Shown here one piece after another: positions 17,904 to 27,424 of a stretch of 64,000 bases of DNA (the stretch's first letter is position 1; every line of letters starts with the position of its first letter). Made by a program: the position numbers and the translations under genes. The notes under the pieces were generated by a model. It saw nothing but the letters and a program-made list of their open reading frames with translations. It was not told the DNA's origin and made no database searches. The DNA lies in assembly GCF_030317205.1 (NCBI RefSeq), contig NZ_JASZYB010000002.1, forward strand, positions 424,501 to 488,500. Reading direction: 5' to 3'. Source of the DNA: Variovorax sp. J2L1-78 (GTDB taxonomy: Bacteria; Pseudomonadota; Gammaproteobacteria; Burkholderiales; Burkholderiaceae_C).

Positions 17904-18854
17904 TCAGACTTTGGTGAGCCAGTGGGCGTACTTGGGATTCTTGCCGTTCACGATGTCGAAGAACGCTGCCTGGATCTTCTCGGTGACCGGGCCGCGCGAG
18001 CCGCCGTCGCCGCGGTTGCCGATCTCGACGCGGTCGAGCTCGCGGATGGGCGTCACTTCGGCGGCGGTGCCCGTGAAGAAGGCTTCGTCGGCGATGTAGA
18101 CCTCGTCGCGCGTGATGCGCTTCTGCACGAGTTCGAGCCCCAGGTCCTTGCAGATGTGCAGGATGGTGTTGCGGGTGATGCCGTTGAGGGCGCCGGCCGA
18201 CAGGTCGGGCGTGTAGACCACGCCGTCCTTCACCACGAACACGTTCTCGCCGGCGCCTTCGGAGACGAAGCCGCTCGCGTCGAGCAGCAGCGCCTCGTCG
18301 TAGCCGTCGTCCAGCGCTTCCATGTTGGCGAGGATCGAGTTGCTGTAGTTGCTGACCGCCTTGGCCTGCGTCATCGTGATGTTGACGTGGTGGCGCGTGT
18401 AGCTGGAGGTCTTCACGCGGATGCCGCGCTTCATGCCCTCTTCGCCGAGGTAGGCGCCCCAGGCCCAGGCCGCCACCATGGCGTGGATCTTGTTGCCGCG
18501 CGGGTTGACGCCCAGCTTTTCGGAGCCGATCCACACCAGCGGACGCAGGTAGCAGCTCTCGAGCTTGTTCTCGCGCACGACCTGCTTCTGCGCCTCGTTG
18601 AGCTCTTCCCGGGTGAAGGGCAGCGTCATGCGCAGGATCTTCGCGCTGTTGAAGAGGCGGTCGGTGTGCTCCTGCAGGCGGAAGATCGCGGTGCCGTCGA
18701 CCGTCTTGTACGCCCGCACGCCCTCGAAGGCGCCGCAGCCGTAATGCAGGGTATGGCTCAGGACGTGGATCTTGGCATCGCGCCATTCGACCAGCTGGCC
18801 GTCCATCCAGATCTTGCCGTCGCGGTCGTCCAGCGAGGGGGGGAGCACGCTCAT
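17904..18854 (-). CDS. ilvE: branched-chain amino acid aminotransferase
   Basis: This 316-residue PLP enzyme carries out the last step of valine, leucine and isoleucine synthesis. The Schiff-base lysine is K165 in TQAKAVSNY. The fold-type IV signature ASGFVSEGAGENVFVVKDG follows at 193-211, and TGTAAEVTPI binds the cofactor phosphate. The ATG at 18852-18854 matches the usual N-terminus. It is divergent from rdgC over 132 bp. Confidence 0.95.
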   Translation of the reverse strand: MSVLPPSLDDRDGKIWMDGQLVEWRDAKIHVLSHTLHYGCGAFEGVRAYKTVDGTAIFRLQEHTDRLFNSAKILRMTLPFTREELNEAQKQVVRENKLESCYLRPLVWIGSEKLGVNPRGNKIHAMVAAWAWGAYLGEEGMKRGIRVKTSSYTRHHVNITMTQAKAVSNYSNSILANMEALDDGYDEALLLDASGFVSEGAGENVFVVKDGVVYTPDLSAGALNGITRNTILHICKDLGLELVQKRITRDEVYIADEAFFTGTAAEVTPIRELDRVEIGNRGDGGSRGPVTEKIQAAFFDIVNGKNPKYAHWLTKV

Positions 18855-18986
18855 GTTGTTTGTCCTTCGGGGGAAAAGGCACCTCCGGAGGGAGATGTCG
18901 CAAAAGCTTTCGATTTTACGGCGGCGGGCGCGGCCGGGTTCCCGCGACAATGGCCGGCTTTGCCAATCCGTCCGTAAAGGGATTTC

Positions 18987-19967
18987 GTGTCCGTATTCAA
19001 GAACGTCATCGTCTACCGCATCGAAGGCGGCTGGTCCGCCTCGCTGACCGAGGCCGAAGCCGCGCTCGACAAGTTCCGTTTCGTGCCCTGCACCCCCTCG
19101 CAGGAGAAGTCCACCGGCTGGACCGAGCCGCGCGGGCAGGACCACGGCCCGCTGGTCGAATCCGTCGGCGGCCAGTGGGTGCTCGAATTCATGATCGAGG
19201 CCAAGACGCTGCCCGGCTCCGTGGTGCGCCGCAAGGTCGACGAGCGCTGCGCACAGATCGAAGCCGCCACCGGCCGCAAGCCGGGCAAGAAGGAAAAGCG
19301 CGACCTGAAGGAAGACATCACGCAGGAACTGCTGCCGATGGCCTTCACCCGGCATGCGCGCGTGGCCGTGTGGATCGACCCCAAGGAACACCGCCTGGTG
19401 ATCAATGCCAGCAACGCGGCGCGCGCCGACGAGGTGGTGACCAGCCTGGTGAAATCGTTCGAGGGCTTCGCCGTGACGCAGGTCAACACCCACATCGAGC
19501 CGGCCACCGCCATGTCGGGCTGGCTGTCGAGCCAGGAACCGCCGGCCGGCTTCACCATCGATCGCGAGTGCGAGCTGAAGGCCACCGACGAATCGAAGTC
19601 GGTGGTGCGCTACGCCAAGCACCCGCTCGACATCGAGGAAGTCAAACAGCACATCGCCGCCGGCAAGCGCCCGACGCGCCTGGCCATGACCTGGGAAGAC
19701 CGCGTGTCCTTCGAGCTGAGCGAAACGATGCAGCTGCGCAAGATCGTGTTCCTCGAAGGCACCGACGATGCAAAGGACGGCAAGAAGGAAGACAACTTCG
19801 ACGCCGATGTGGCGATCGCCACCGGTGAGCTCGGCGAGCTGATGCCGGCACTGCTCGATGCACTGGGTGGCGAGGCCGCCTTCACGGCGGCGGTGGCCGA
19901 GCCGGCCCCACCTGCCGCAGCCGTGGCCTCGGCGACCGCCGAGGCCGAAGAAGACGCGCCGTTCTAG
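18987..19967 (+). CDS. rdgC: recombination-associated protein RdgC
   Basis: RdgC is a ring-forming DNA-binding protein that restrains RecA. The 326-residue product begins with FKNVIVYRIEGGW and keeps the conserved FVPC and DITQELLPMAF stretches. The start is a GTG at 18987, matching the family N-terminus. The C-terminus is an Ala/Pro/Glu-rich tail from about 300, longer than in E. coli (303 residues). Its stop overlaps that of the convergent downstream gene. Confidence 0.95.
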   Translation: MSVFKNVIVYRIEGGWSASLTEAEAALDKFRFVPCTPSQEKSTGWTEPRGQDHGPLVESVGGQWVLEFMIEAKTLPGSVVRRKVDERCAQIEAATGRKPGKKEKRDLKEDITQELLPMAFTRHARVAVWIDPKEHRLVINASNAARADEVVTSLVKSFEGFAVTQVNTHIEPATAMSGWLSSQEPPAGFTIDRECELKATDESKSVVRYAKHPLDIEEVKQHIAAGKRPTRLAMTWEDRVSFELSETMQLRKIVFLEGTDDAKDGKKEDNFDADVAIATGELGELMPALLDALGGEAAFTAAVAEPAPPAAAVASATAEAEEDAPF

Positions 19968-20410
19968 GCCGCAGGCGGCGTGCCGCCTTCCTGCGGTGCG
20001 TCAGCTGCGGCATCGGCTTCCGCCGGTGGCCGCGTCATCGTCCAGCTCTGAAGCTTGCCGTTGAGAAACACGGCCTCGACGTACGACATGCCGCCATCGG
20101 TCCAGCGGTAGGTCTCGGGCTGCTGGTCCTTCGGCGTCTTGAGTTCACCCAGCGAGCGCGTCATGGCCACGACATGCAGCAGCGTCACGTTCGGCTTGAG
20201 CTTGGCGTTGAGCATCACCGCGCTCGCCACGTAGCCGATCGGCCGTTCGGCCGCGCGCTTGAGCACCTGCATCGTGCGGGTGAAGTGCAGCAGCAGGAAC
20301 ATCACGATGCCGGTGCAAGCCACGGCGACCCCGCTCCAGCCGAAGCTGCGGTACGACAGGCCGAGCAGCAGCAGGCCGGTCAGCGGGACGAAGACTTTCT
20401 GAAAATTCAT
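19964..20410 (-). CDS. small membrane protein of unknown function
   Basis: This 148-residue protein has two hydrophobic segments near 8-22 and 28-45 (VFVPLTGLLLLGL and VAVACTGIVMFLLLHF). A soluble region follows with PETYRWTDGGMSYVEAVF and a Pro/Ala-rich end. I recognise it only as a protein common next to radA in Comamonadaceae. Some database entries call such proteins glycerate kinase, but nothing in the sequence supports that. Its stop overlaps the rdgC stop. Confidence 0.7.
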   Translation of the reverse strand: MNFQKVFVPLTGLLLLGLSYRSFGWSGVAVACTGIVMFLLLHFTRTMQVLKRAAERPIGYVASAVMLNAKLKPNVTLLHVVAMTRSLGELKTPKDQQPETYRWTDGGMSYVEAVFLNGKLQSWTMTRPPAEADAAADAPQEGGTPPAA

Positions 20411-20441
20411 GGGCCGCATTGTCGCCGCGACGGCCGACCGC

Positions 20442-21833
20442 TTAGTCCAGCCGGCGCACGATGTCCAGGGCCTCTTCCACGCGCTCGACGGCATGGATGG
20501 TCAGCCCCTCGATCTCCTTGCTGCCCTTCTTCGGCGCATTGGCCTTGGGCACGACGGCCACGCTGAAGCCGAGCTTGGCAGCCTCCTTCAGCCGTTCCTG
20601 CCCGCGCGGCGCGGGCCGCACCTCGCCGGCCAGGCCGACTTCGCCGAAGGCGATGAAGCCCTTGGGCAAGGGCTTGCCGCGCAGGCTCGAGGTGATCGAC
20701 AGCATCACCGCCAGGTCAGCCGCGGGTTCGGTGATGCGCACGCCGCCCACCGCATTGACGAACACGTCCTGGTCCATGCAGGCCACGCCGGCGTGCCGGT
20801 GCAGCACCGCCAGCAGCATCGCGAGCCGGTCGCGGTCGAGGCCGACCGACAGGCGCCGCGGACTCGGGCCGCCGTTGTCGACCAGCGCCTGGATCTCCAC
20901 CAGCATCGGCCGCGTGCCTTCGAGCGTGACCATGACCACGCTGCCGGGCACCGGCTCGGTGTGCTGGCTCAGGAAGATCGCGCTGGGGTTGCTCACGCCC
21001 TTCAAGCCGCGCTCGGTCATGGCGAACACGCCGATCTCGTTGACCGCGCCGAAGCGGTTCTTGATCGCGCGCACCAGGCGGAAGCTCGAGTGCGTGTCGC
21101 CCTCGAAGTACAGCACCGTGTCGACCATGTGCTCGAGCACGCGCGGGCCGGCCAGCGCGCCTTCCTTCGTGACGTGGCCGACCAGCACGATCGCCGTGCC
21201 GCTCGCCTTGGCGAAGCGTGTGAGGTGCGCCGCGCATTCGCGCACCTGCGCGACCGAACCGGGCGCCGACGTGAGCTGGTCCGAATACACCGTCTGGATC
21301 GAGTCGATGACCGCGATGGCCGGCCGGTGCGCGTCGAGCGTGGCGATGATCTTCTCGAGCTGGATCTCGGGCAGCACCTGCACCTGCGAGCGTTCCAGGC
21401 CGAGCCGGCGTGAACGCAGCGCGACCTGCGCGCCGCTCTCCTCGCCCGACACGTAGAGCGCGTTCTGCCCCTGGCGCTGCAGCGCGTCGACCGCCTGCAG
21501 CAGCAGCGTCGACTTGCCGATGCCCGGGTCGCCGCCGATCAGCGTCACGCCGCCGGGCACGATGCCGCCGCCCAGCACGCGGTCGAGCTCGTCGATGCCG
21601 GTGGGCGTGCGGTCGACGTCGCTCGCCTCGATCTCCGACAGCACCGCCAGGTCGGCCGTGCCACCGAGTGCGGCGAACTGCGTGCCGAAGCGGTTGTTGG
21701 CGGCGCCGCCCGCGGGGGGCGCCACCTGTTCGACGAGCGTGTTCCAGGCACCGCAGCTCGGGCACTTGCCCAGCCATTTGGCACTGGTGCCGCCGCATTC
21801 GGTACAGACGTAGTTGGTTTTTTCCTTGGCCAT
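20442..21833 (-). CDS. radA: DNA repair protein RadA
   Basis: RadA is a RecA-like motor that helps branch migration during recombination. The 463-residue protein has an N-terminal C4 zinc finger (CTECGG...CPSCG, residues 10-26), Walker A GGDPGIGKST, the RadA-specific KNRFG motif and a Lon-like C-terminal domain. The frame is open upstream, but the ATG at 21831-21833 gives the conserved MAKEKTNYVCTECG start. It is divergent from the CHMI-like gene over 71 bp. Confidence 0.95.
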   Translation of the reverse strand: MAKEKTNYVCTECGGTSAKWLGKCPSCGAWNTLVEQVAPPAGGAANNRFGTQFAALGGTADLAVLSEIEASDVDRTPTGIDELDRVLGGGIVPGGVTLIGGDPGIGKSTLLLQAVDALQRQGQNALYVSGEESGAQVALRSRRLGLERSQVQVLPEIQLEKIIATLDAHRPAIAVIDSIQTVYSDQLTSAPGSVAQVRECAAHLTRFAKASGTAIVLVGHVTKEGALAGPRVLEHMVDTVLYFEGDTHSSFRLVRAIKNRFGAVNEIGVFAMTERGLKGVSNPSAIFLSQHTEPVPGSVVMVTLEGTRPMLVEIQALVDNGGPSPRRLSVGLDRDRLAMLLAVLHRHAGVACMDQDVFVNAVGGVRITEPAADLAVMLSITSSLRGKPLPKGFIAFGEVGLAGEVRPAPRGQERLKEAAKLGFSVAVVPKANAPKKGSKEIEGLTIHAVERVEEALDIVRRLD

Positions 21834-21904
21834 CGCACGAGTGTAGGGAGCGGCGCGGCCCGCGTTGAATAATCGGCGCTCCAACCGAACAAACGGAGAC
21901 CGCC

Positions 21905-22309
21905 GTGCCCCATCTCGTGATCCTCTGCACGCCCAACGTGGCCGCAGACACCGACATGAACGCCCTGTGCCGCACGCTGTGCAACACCCTGCTCGCCCAG
22001 CGCGACGACGACGGCAAGCAGGTCTTTCCGACCGGCGGCACGCGCGTACTGGCCTACCCGGCCGCGCACTACGCGGTGGCCGACGGCTCCGGCGACCATG
22101 GCTTCGTCTACCTGAACCTGCGCATGGCGGCCGGGCGATCGGACGCCACCAAGCAGCGCATCGGCGACGCCGTACTGGCTGCGGCCAAGGCGCATTTCGA
22201 CCCCGTCTTCGAACGCCGGCACTTCGGCCTCACGCTGCAGATCGACGAGAACCCCGGCATGGTCTACGACGGCCGGAACAACAACCTCATGCCTCTCTTC
22301 CCAACCTGA
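21905..22309 (+). CDS. 5-carboxymethyl-2-hydroxymuconate isomerase-like protein
   Basis: This 134-residue protein belongs to the tautomerase-superfamily CHMI group. The start is GTG, and after removal of the first residue the N-terminal proline ([10 protein letters not shown]) is the expected catalytic base. Conserved stretches include [13 protein letters not shown] and the C-terminal NNLMPLF. CHMI isomerises a ring-cleavage product in homoprotocatechuate degradation, and hpaI, which acts later in that pathway, is the next gene. The rest of the pathway is absent from this window. Confidence 0.82.
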   Translation: MPHLVILCTPNVAADTDMNALCRTLCNTLLAQRDDDGKQVFPTGGTRVLAYPAAHYAVADGSGDHGFVYLNLRMAAGRSDATKQRIGDAVLAAAKAHFDPVFERRHFGLTLQIDENPGMVYDGRNNNLMPLFPT

Positions 22310-22328
22310 ATCCCCGCCTGAAAACGCC

Positions 22329-23144
22329 ATGCACACACCACTCAACACCTTCAAGAAAGCCATGCAGGACGGCCCCGCCCAGATCGGCCTGTGGGTCGGC
22401 CTGGCCGACGGCTATGCCGCCGAGATCCTGGCCGGCGTTGGCTACGACTGGCTGCTGATCGACGGCGAGCACGCGCCCAACGACGTGCGCTCGGTGCTCG
22501 CGCAGCTGCAGGCCATCTCGAGCGCCTGGGCCGCGCTGCCGCACCGCACGCAACCGGTGGTGCGCCTGCCGGTCGGCGAGACTGCGCTGATCAAGCAGTA
22601 CCTCGACATCGGCGCGCAGACGCTGCTGATTCCGATGGTCGACACCGCAGAGCAGGCCGCGCAACTGGCGCAGGCGATGCGCTACCCGCCCGAGGGCATC
22701 CGCGGCATGGGCAGCGCGCTGGCGCGGGCCTCGCGCTGGCAGGCGCACCCCAACTACATCCACGAGGCCAACGCGCAGGCCTGCCTGCTGGTGCAGGCCG
22801 AGACGGTGGAGGCGATGAAGAACCTCGACGCCATCGCTGCCACGCCGGGCGTCGACGGCGTCTTCATCGGCCCGGCCGACCTGTCGGCGTCGATGGGCTT
22901 CCCGGGCCAGCCGAACCACCCGGAGGTGCAGGCCGCCATCGCCGACGGCGTGGCGCGCATCCTGAAGGCCGGCAAGGCGCCGGGCATCCTGGCGACGACC
23001 GAGGAGCAGGCGCGCAAGTGGCTGGCGGCGGGGGCGCGCTTCGTGGCGGTGGGCGTCGACACCGTGGTGCTGACGTCGGCGGCCAAGGCGCTGCTGGCAC
23101 GCTACAAACAAGGCACGGGCACGCCGACGGTGAGCGGCTACTGA
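22329..23144 (+). CDS. hpaI: HpaI/HpcH-family aldolase
   Basis: This 271-residue class II aldolase belongs to the 4-hydroxy-2-oxoheptanedioate family, which splits the C7 diacid into pyruvate and succinate semialdehyde. Family hallmarks are [12 protein letters not shown], a [10 protein letters not shown] barrel strand and [13 protein letters not shown], which bind substrate and metal. It starts 20 bp after the CHMI-like gene and probably shares its promoter. Related aldolases act on other 2-keto-3-deoxy acids, so the exact substrate is open. Confidence 0.88.
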   Translation: MHTPLNTFKKAMQDGPAQIGLWVGLADGYAAEILAGVGYDWLLIDGEHAPNDVRSVLAQLQAISSAWAALPHRTQPVVRLPVGETALIKQYLDIGAQTLLIPMVDTAEQAAQLAQAMRYPPEGIRGMGSALARASRWQAHPNYIHEANAQACLLVQAETVEAMKNLDAIAATPGVDGVFIGPADLSASMGFPGQPNHPEVQAAIADGVARILKAGKAPGILATTEEQARKWLAAGARFVAVGVDTVVLTSAAKALLARYKQGTGTPTVSGY

Positions 23145-23271
23145 AAAAAAGCCCCCCGGACGTGGCGTAAACGCGGGGGTGCCGAAGTCCTTCCTGCTGG
23201 AAAAATACGCGGTTCAGCGCGCCGGGAGTTGCGGCGTGCCGCGAACGATTCATCCATCGGAGACAGACCTC

Positions 23272-24261
23272 ATGCACATCACCCGCCGCCACCTGCTGCA
23301 AACCACGGGCGCCTCGGCCCTGCTGGCCGGCATCGGCCAGCAGGCCTTCGCCCAGGCCCAGCTCGAGACCACCACCATCGTCACCGGCTTCGCGGCCGGC
23401 GGCACGTCCGACACCATCTGCCGCCGCCTGGCGCAGAAGATCAGCCCCGAGTTCGCCAAGGCCGCCGTGGTCGAGAACCGCACCGGCGCGGGCGGCCAGA
23501 TCGCCATCGGCTACATCAAGGGCCGTCCGGCCGACGGCTCGGCGATCCTGCAGACGCCGACGTCGATGCTCACCATCTACCCGCACATCTACAAGAAGCT
23601 GCCGTACGACCCGCAGACCGACCTGACGCCGGTGTCGCTGGGCTGCGTGTTCGACTTCGGCTTCGCGGTCGGCCCGTCGGTGCCGGCCAGCGTGAAGAAC
23701 GTGCCCGAGTTCCTGGCCTGGGCCAAGGCCAACCCGGCCGGCGCGAACTTCGGTTCGCCGGCCGCCGGCTCGACGCCGCACTTCATCGGCGCGCTGCTCG
23801 GCAAGAGCGGCGGCGTGGAGCTCAAGCACGCGGCGTACCGCGGCACACAACCGGCCATGCTCGACCTGCTGGGCGGCAACATCTCGGCGGTATCGGGCCC
23901 AATCGGCGACATCACGCAGCATCTGCCCAGCGGCAAGGTGCGCATCCTGGGGGTGTCGGGCGCCAAGCGCAGCCGCTTCGCGCCAGACGTGCCGACCTAT
24001 GGTGAGCAAGGCATCGCGAACATGGCGCACAGCGAGTGGTTCGCCTTCTTCCTGCCGGCCAAGGCCTCGCCCGAGCTGGTGGCGCGCCTGAACGCGGCCA
24101 TGAAGAACGCGCTGGCCTCCAAGGACGTGGTCGACGGCCTCGGCACCTTCGGCCTCGAAGCCATGTCGTCGACGCCGACCGAGCTGGCCGACCTCATCAA
24201 GAAGGACACGGCCAAGTGGGGCCCGATCGTCAAGGAAGTCGGCTTCACCGCCGAAGGCTGA
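23272..24261 (+). CDS. Bug-type tripartite tricarboxylate receptor
   Basis: This 329-residue periplasmic binding protein has an RR-type signal (TRRHLLQTTGASALL, cleavage near residue 26) and the Bug domain from residue 35. TIVTGFAAGGTSDTICRR forms the binding loop and AAYRGTQPAMLDLLGGN is a standard internal motif. The ATG at 23272 is preceded by the GGAGAC ribosome site. It follows hpaI by 127 bp and precedes panE, a group often linked to uptake of an organic acid. No TctA/TctB membrane partner is seen here, which is usual for orphan Bug proteins. Confidence 0.92.
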   Translation: MHITRRHLLQTTGASALLAGIGQQAFAQAQLETTTIVTGFAAGGTSDTICRRLAQKISPEFAKAAVVENRTGAGGQIAIGYIKGRPADGSAILQTPTSMLTIYPHIYKKLPYDPQTDLTPVSLGCVFDFGFAVGPSVPASVKNVPEFLAWAKANPAGANFGSPAAGSTPHFIGALLGKSGGVELKHAAYRGTQPAMLDLLGGNISAVSGPIGDITQHLPSGKVRILGVSGAKRSRFAPDVPTYGEQGIANMAHSEWFAFFLPAKASPELVARLNAAMKNALASKDVVDGLGTFGLEAMSSTPTELADLIKKDTAKWGPIVKEVGFTAEG

Positions 24262-24382
24262 GAACGTGCGGATGAACCTGCTGCGCGCCCCGATCTCGCA
24301 TCTGCGGTCCTCACCGCACGCGAGTGCGGCTCCGGTCCTCGACGCAAGCTCGGGGCGCTCGCGACGGTTCCTCCACACGTTC
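24262..24382. repeat. 121-bp nested inverted repeat
   Basis: Starting at the base after the Bug gene stop, 17-base outer arms (24262-24278 and 24366-24382) pair with 15 matches. Inside, 9-base arms GCGCCCCGA (24285-24293) and TCGGGGCGC (24350-24358) pair perfectly. At the centre TGCGGT-CCTC-ACCGCA forms a hairpin with its own tetraloop, flanked by CTCGC/GCGAG. No T-run follows. It may be a structured RNA, an unusual terminator or a palindromic repeat element of the REP/MITE kind. Confidence 0.6.
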
Positions 24383-24415
24383 TGAGTGCGCTGTGCATCT
24401 GGCACCATCGCGACC

Positions 24416-25393
24416 ATGAACATCTGCATCTACGGCGCCGGCGCGATCGGCGGATGGATCGGCGCTGCCTTCGCGCAGGCCGACCAGCAACTGAACGTGG
24501 TGGCCCGCGGTGCCACGCTCGACGCCTTGCGGCGCGACGGCCTGGTGCTGATGCGTGGCGAGCAGCGCACGCAAGTGCCGGTGAATGCGGTGGACGACCC
24601 GGCCGCGCTCGGCGTGCAGGACGTGGTCGTCATCGCCGTGAAGGCGCCGTCACTGGCGGCCGTGGCCGCGCGCATCGCACCGCTGATCGGCCCCGACACG
24701 CTCGTGCTCACGGCCATGAACGGCGTGCCGTGGTGGTTTCTCGACGGCGGCTTCGGCGGCGCGCTGGCCGGCACGCGCCTGCAGGCGATCGACCCCGACG
24801 GCGCGATCGCGGCGGCCATCCCGGCGCGGCACGTGGTCGGCGGCGTGGTGCATGCGAGCTGCGCACTCGACGCGCCGGGCGTGGTGCGCCACCACTTCGG
24901 CAATGGGCTGATCGTGGGCACGCCCTCCGGCGAGGCGAGCGAGCGCGTGAACGCGCTGGTCGCGCTGCTGGTGCGCGGCGGCATCGAGGCGCGCGTCTCG
25001 CCGCAGATCCAGAAGGACGTCTGGTACAAGCTCTGGGGCAACATGACGGTCAACCCGATCAGTGCGCTGACGGGCGTCACGACTGACCGGATCCTGGCCG
25101 ACGACGAGGTGCGCGGCTTCATCTCGGCGGTGATGCTCGAGGCCAAGGAGATCGGCGCGCGCATCGGCATCCCGATCGCCGAAATGCCAGAAGACCGCCA
25201 TGCGGTGACGCGCAAGCTCGGTGCCTTCAAGACCTCAATGCTGCAGGATGTGGAAGCCGGCCGGCCGGTCGAACTCGATGCCTTGGTGACCGTGGTGCAC
25301 GAACTCGGCCAGCGCACCGGCGTGCCGACACCCTTTACCGCCGCCCTGCTGGGGCTGGCCCGTCTGCGCACGCGCCAGCTCGGGCTGTACTGA
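24416..25393 (+). CDS. panE: 2-dehydropantoate 2-reductase family protein
   Basis: This 325-residue NADP-dependent ketoacid reductase has the Rossmann motif GAGAIGGWIG at 7-16, the KAPSL/TAMNGVPWW region after it, and a conserved lysine-containing C-domain (DVWYKLWGNMTVNP). PanE makes pantoate in coenzyme A synthesis. Paralogues near Bug receptors and aldolases often reduce other ketoacids, and that is possible here. The ATG at 24416 is chosen over the in-frame upstream extension because it starts directly at the Rossmann strand. Confidence 0.82.
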   Translation: MNICIYGAGAIGGWIGAAFAQADQQLNVVARGATLDALRRDGLVLMRGEQRTQVPVNAVDDPAALGVQDVVVIAVKAPSLAAVAARIAPLIGPDTLVLTAMNGVPWWFLDGGFGGALAGTRLQAIDPDGAIAAAIPARHVVGGVVHASCALDAPGVVRHHFGNGLIVGTPSGEASERVNALVALLVRGGIEARVSPQIQKDVWYKLWGNMTVNPISALTGVTTDRILADDEVRGFISAVMLEAKEIGARIGIPIAEMPEDRHAVTRKLGAFKTSMLQDVEAGRPVELDALVTVVHELGQRTGVPTPFTAALLGLARLRTRQLGLY

Positions 25394-25405
25394 ACGGTTG
25401 CGCTG

Positions 25406-26122
25406 CTAACGGTGCAGCAGCACCCGCACCGCCTGCGGCAGCGAGTTCACCTGCGGCATGAAGCGATCGATGACAGCGCCGAGCAGCACGGCGCACAGCA
25501 GCGCACCCAACAGGGGCTTCCAGGTGAGCTTGACTGCGACGGTGAGCCAGCCTTCGCGCGCCACGCGCACGGCGGCGCGCGCCGACACATACGAGAACGC
25601 GATCTCGACCGCCACGGCGAGCAATGCGTCCCACCCGAAGTAGAGCAACGCCAGGGCACCTGCCCCTGTCACGAGCGCGATGCCGACCAGGAAGATGGCG
25701 ACCACCGGCACCACGATGACGGCGCCCTCGTCGGCACCGGCGGCCGCTTCGAGCGCGCCACCGGCGAGGTCGCCGATCGCCGAGGCATCGCTTGTCTCGA
25801 CATGCGCCGAATGGTTCGACGTGAGGTCGAGCACATCAGGGATGTCGGGGTCGATCTCCGTGCGCCCCTCGACCAGCCGCTGCGCCCACCAGCGCAGCAG
25901 ACCCAGGTAGCCGAGGTACCCGACGCCGAGCGTGACGGCGTAGCGCAGCGCCAGCGAGTCGTTGCCGGCCATCATCTGCAGCGCCGACACGGCCCACATC
26001 AGCAGCAGCGTGCAAGTGCCCAGCAGCAACCCGTGCGTGCGCAGGCTGTGGCGCCGGTGCAGGTCGCGCTCGAAGGCGCTTTCCCAGAGCCGCACCGAGC
26101 GCCAGTTGGAAAGAACCTTCAT
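25406..26122 (-). CDS. membrane protein of unknown function
   Basis: This 238-residue protein starts with a basic cytoplasmic stretch. It has two hydrophobic segments near 32-50 and 60-77, an acidic Ser/Ala loop (about 88-135), two further segments near 137-163 and one near 205-222. No enzyme motif is visible and I do not recognise the family. It is 18 bp upstream of alr on the same strand and convergent with panE. Confidence 0.72.
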   Translation of the reverse strand: MKVLSNWRSVRLWESAFERDLHRRHSLRTHGLLLGTCTLLLMWAVSALQMMAGNDSLALRYAVTLGVGYLGYLGLLRWWAQRLVEGRTEIDPDIPDVLDLTSNHSAHVETSDASAIGDLAGGALEAAAGADEGAVIVVPVVAIFLVGIALVTGAGALALLYFGWDALLAVAVEIAFSYVSARAAVRVAREGWLTVAVKLTWKPLLGALLCAVLLGAVIDRFMPQVNSLPQAVRVLLHR

Positions 26123-26140
26123 GGGTGCAGTGCAGCGTGC

Positions 26141-27247
26141 TCAGTCGCCCAGCACCACCGGCACGCGCGGCGCCACGGCGCACATCAGCTCGTAGCCGAC
26201 GGTGCCCGCGGCGCGCGCGACCTCGTCGATTGGCAGCAGCGCGTTGCCGTTCGACGCGCGGCCCCAGAGCGTGACCTCGCTGCCGAAGCCGACCGGGCGA
26301 CCCGCCGCCTGCAGCGGCGTGAGGTCAACGGTGACCATGTCCATGCTGACGCGGCCGACCACGCACGTGCGCACGCCGTCGACCAGCACCGGCGTGCCCG
26401 TGGGCGCGTGGCGCGGATAGCCGTCGGCATAGCCGACCGCGGCGACGCCGATCGTCATCGCCGCCTCGGCCACGAAGTGCGAACCGTAGCCGACGGTCGC
26501 GCCGGGCTGCAGTTCCTGCGTGCCGATGAGCCGCGTCGAGAGCGTCATGCCCGGCTGCAGCTGCCAATGCGCGCTGTCGTGCTCGGGAAAGTCGGGGACG
26601 CCACCGTAGAGGACGATGCCGGGCCGTACCCAGTCGATGCGCGTCTCGGGCGCATGGCGCAGCACGGCGGCGCTGTTGGCGATGGAACGCTCGCCCGGCA
26701 GGTCCTGCGTGGCGCGGTGGAAGGCGGCCAGCGCATCGGCGATGCCGCGCGGCCCATCGGCGTCGCTGAAGTGCGTCATCAGCGAGATCTCGTCGACCTG
26801 CGGCAACGCGTTGAGCCGGGTCCACGCCGCGCGATAGCGCTCGGGCGAGAAGCCCAGGCGGTTCATGCCGGAGTTCATCTTGAGGAAGACGCGGTGCGGC
26901 ACCTGCGTCTTGTGGGCGGCGAGCATGTCGATCTGCGCGTCGCAATGCACCGCATGCCAAAGGCCCAGGCGCGAGCAGAGCTCCAGGTCGCGCGCTTCGA
27001 ACACGCCTTCGAGCAGCAGGATCGGTCCGCGCCAGCCGAGGGCGCGCACGCGCTCGGCCTCGGCCAGGTCGAGCAGCGCGAAGCCGTCGGCCCCGCGGAA
27101 CGCATCGAAGACACGCTCGATGCCGTGGCCGTAGGCATTGGCCTTGACGACGGCCCAGACGCGCGAGTCGAGCGCCGAGCGGCGCACGCGCTCCAGGTTG
27201 TGGCGCAGCGCGCCGGCATGAATGGTGGCGAGGATGGGGCGGGGCAC
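26141..27247 (-). CDS. alr: alanine racemase
   Basis: Alr makes D-alanine for peptidoglycan. The PLP lysine lies in [10 protein letters not shown], 34-39 residues from the start, and the catalytic tyrosine in [20 protein letters not shown] and VGYELMC complete the C-domain. The frame is open to 27316, but a GTG at 27245-27247 gives [17 protein letters not shown], the usual start, and a normal length of 368 residues. It is divergent from lplT over 177 bp. Confidence 0.95.
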   Translation of the reverse strand: MPRPILATIHAGALRHNLERVRRSALDSRVWAVVKANAYGHGIERVFDAFRGADGFALLDLAEAERVRALGWRGPILLLEGVFEARDLELCSRLGLWHAVHCDAQIDMLAAHKTQVPHRVFLKMNSGMNRLGFSPERYRAAWTRLNALPQVDEISLMTHFSDADGPRGIADALAAFHRATQDLPGERSIANSAAVLRHAPETRIDWVRPGIVLYGGVPDFPEHDSAHWQLQPGMTLSTRLIGTQELQPGATVGYGSHFVAEAAMTIGVAAVGYADGYPRHAPTGTPVLVDGVRTCVVGRVSMDMVTVDLTPLQAAGRPVGFGSEVTLWGRASNGNALLPIDEVARAAGTVGYELMCAVAPRVPVVLGD

Positions 27248-27424
27248 GAAACTGGATCTCTCGGAGGATGGAAAACCCCTGGGCCCATGGGCGGCGCCGT
27301 CGTGGGGGAACGCCATTTTGGCATTGCACCCCCATGCTATAACCGCGCATTCGCCGCCGGGGCGAGGTCTTTTTTCTACCGCACCACCACATCGCCAGTC
27401 CCACCCTGGCCAGCCAGCCCATCG

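Noticed and set aside
23148..23182. A-run and GC-rich hairpin after hpaI as a terminator
   Set aside because: The T-run would be on the minus strand, where no gene is transcribed towards it; the stem is also imperfect.
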